This document shows positions 63,706 to 64,000 of a DNA stretch of 64,000 nucleotides, piece by piece. The translations under genes and the position numbers were made by a program. Source of the DNA: Heliocidaris erythrogramma (lineage: Eukaryota > Echinodermata > Echinoidea > Camarodonta > Echinometridae); assembly GCA_025617745.1 (NCBI GenBank), contig CM046870.1, positions 8,806,303 through 8,870,302 on the forward strand, given 5' to 3'. Position 1 is the stretch's first letter; the number at the start of each line of letters is the position of its first letter. Below the pieces are notes generated by a model. It did no database searches. It was not told the DNA's origin and saw only the letters and a program-made list of their open reading frames with translations.

Positions 63706-64000
63706 AAAAGAACAAAAACTGTCCTCCTATTGTACCCATTAGTCGTTTATATACATCCTTAATAAATATTGGAAAGTTTGTACACACATAGGAGAGACAT
63801 TAGAGAATTGAGAATTTTTTCTGCTCCTTCTCCTCCATTTATCTTTCTGTATGTTGGTAAGGAACAGTGAAATATTGGACTTGATAGTGTTGGCTTTTGT
63901 AAGCTGTATAGGGTTGTGCATTTTACTTTGGATATATTCTTAATATTCATCTGTACTGCATGTTCCCATATTGCACAAGTTTATGTACATGTAATTGAGC
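63706..64000 (+). other. Intron 30, cut by window edge
   Basis: No feature seen past the GTCGAC repeats. Confidence 0.5.

Overview
This is eukaryotic genomic DNA. It is AT-rich and built of introns and exons, and its style is that of a deuterostome marine invertebrate. A sea urchin is my best guess, because a REJ/polycystin-1 gene is combined with DIRS and BEL retrotransposons and with tails of the 'AAAGCGCTATATAAAT + ATT repeat' type. The species cannot be fixed without a database search.

One host gene occupies the window on the + strand and is cut at both edges. It encodes a polycystin-1-like (PKD1 family, 'receptor for egg jelly' type) membrane protein. I can place the end of one exon (1-9) and 30 further exons up to 63568. 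All junctions agree in reading phase and give about 1,634 codons with no internal stop. In order they encode a Ser/Thr/Pro- and acid-rich mucin-like stretch (exons 1-3), the REJ module (exons 4-11), a GAIN-like region ending in a GPS autoproteolysis motif with HLS (exons 12-16), the first membrane helix (exon 17), a PLAT/LH2 domain (exons 18-19), helices 2-5 with a cytoplasmic loop (exons 20-28), and helix 6 with the start of the polycystin extracellular (TOP) domain (exons 29-30). The channel domain lies beyond the right edge.

The introns are packed with mobile DNA. Intron 10 (16002-18391) holds a decayed 1.75 kb element with 67-bp inverted ends and a gag-like gene only. Intron 11 (18668-28605) holds a complete antisense BEL/Pao retrotransposon with 1.77-kb LTRs, a 5-bp target duplication and an open 1,845-codon polyprotein. 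Intron 18 (33052-46871) contains a tandem 289-bp repeat with tRNA-like sequence and two DIRS-type tyrosine-recombinase retrotransposons in sense orientation: A at 34705-39377 (internally deleted) and B at 39483-46128 (frameshifted, with a TIR-flanked 170-bp tandem array inserted in its leader). Intron 20 (47747-54845) holds a third and best preserved DIRS copy, C at 47833-54025. All three show inverted terminal repeats and an internal complementary region joining the complements of both outer ends.

Smaller items are many TIR or palindromic elements, LINE and SINE remnants, microsatellites, and a constant 79-80-bp palindromic repeat (TTAACCC...GGGTTAA) present seven times. Two of those seven copies lie inside the BEL LTRs. 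Two intronic partial copies of host exons (near 4137-4212 and 46620-46715) are worth checking as alternative or dead exons.
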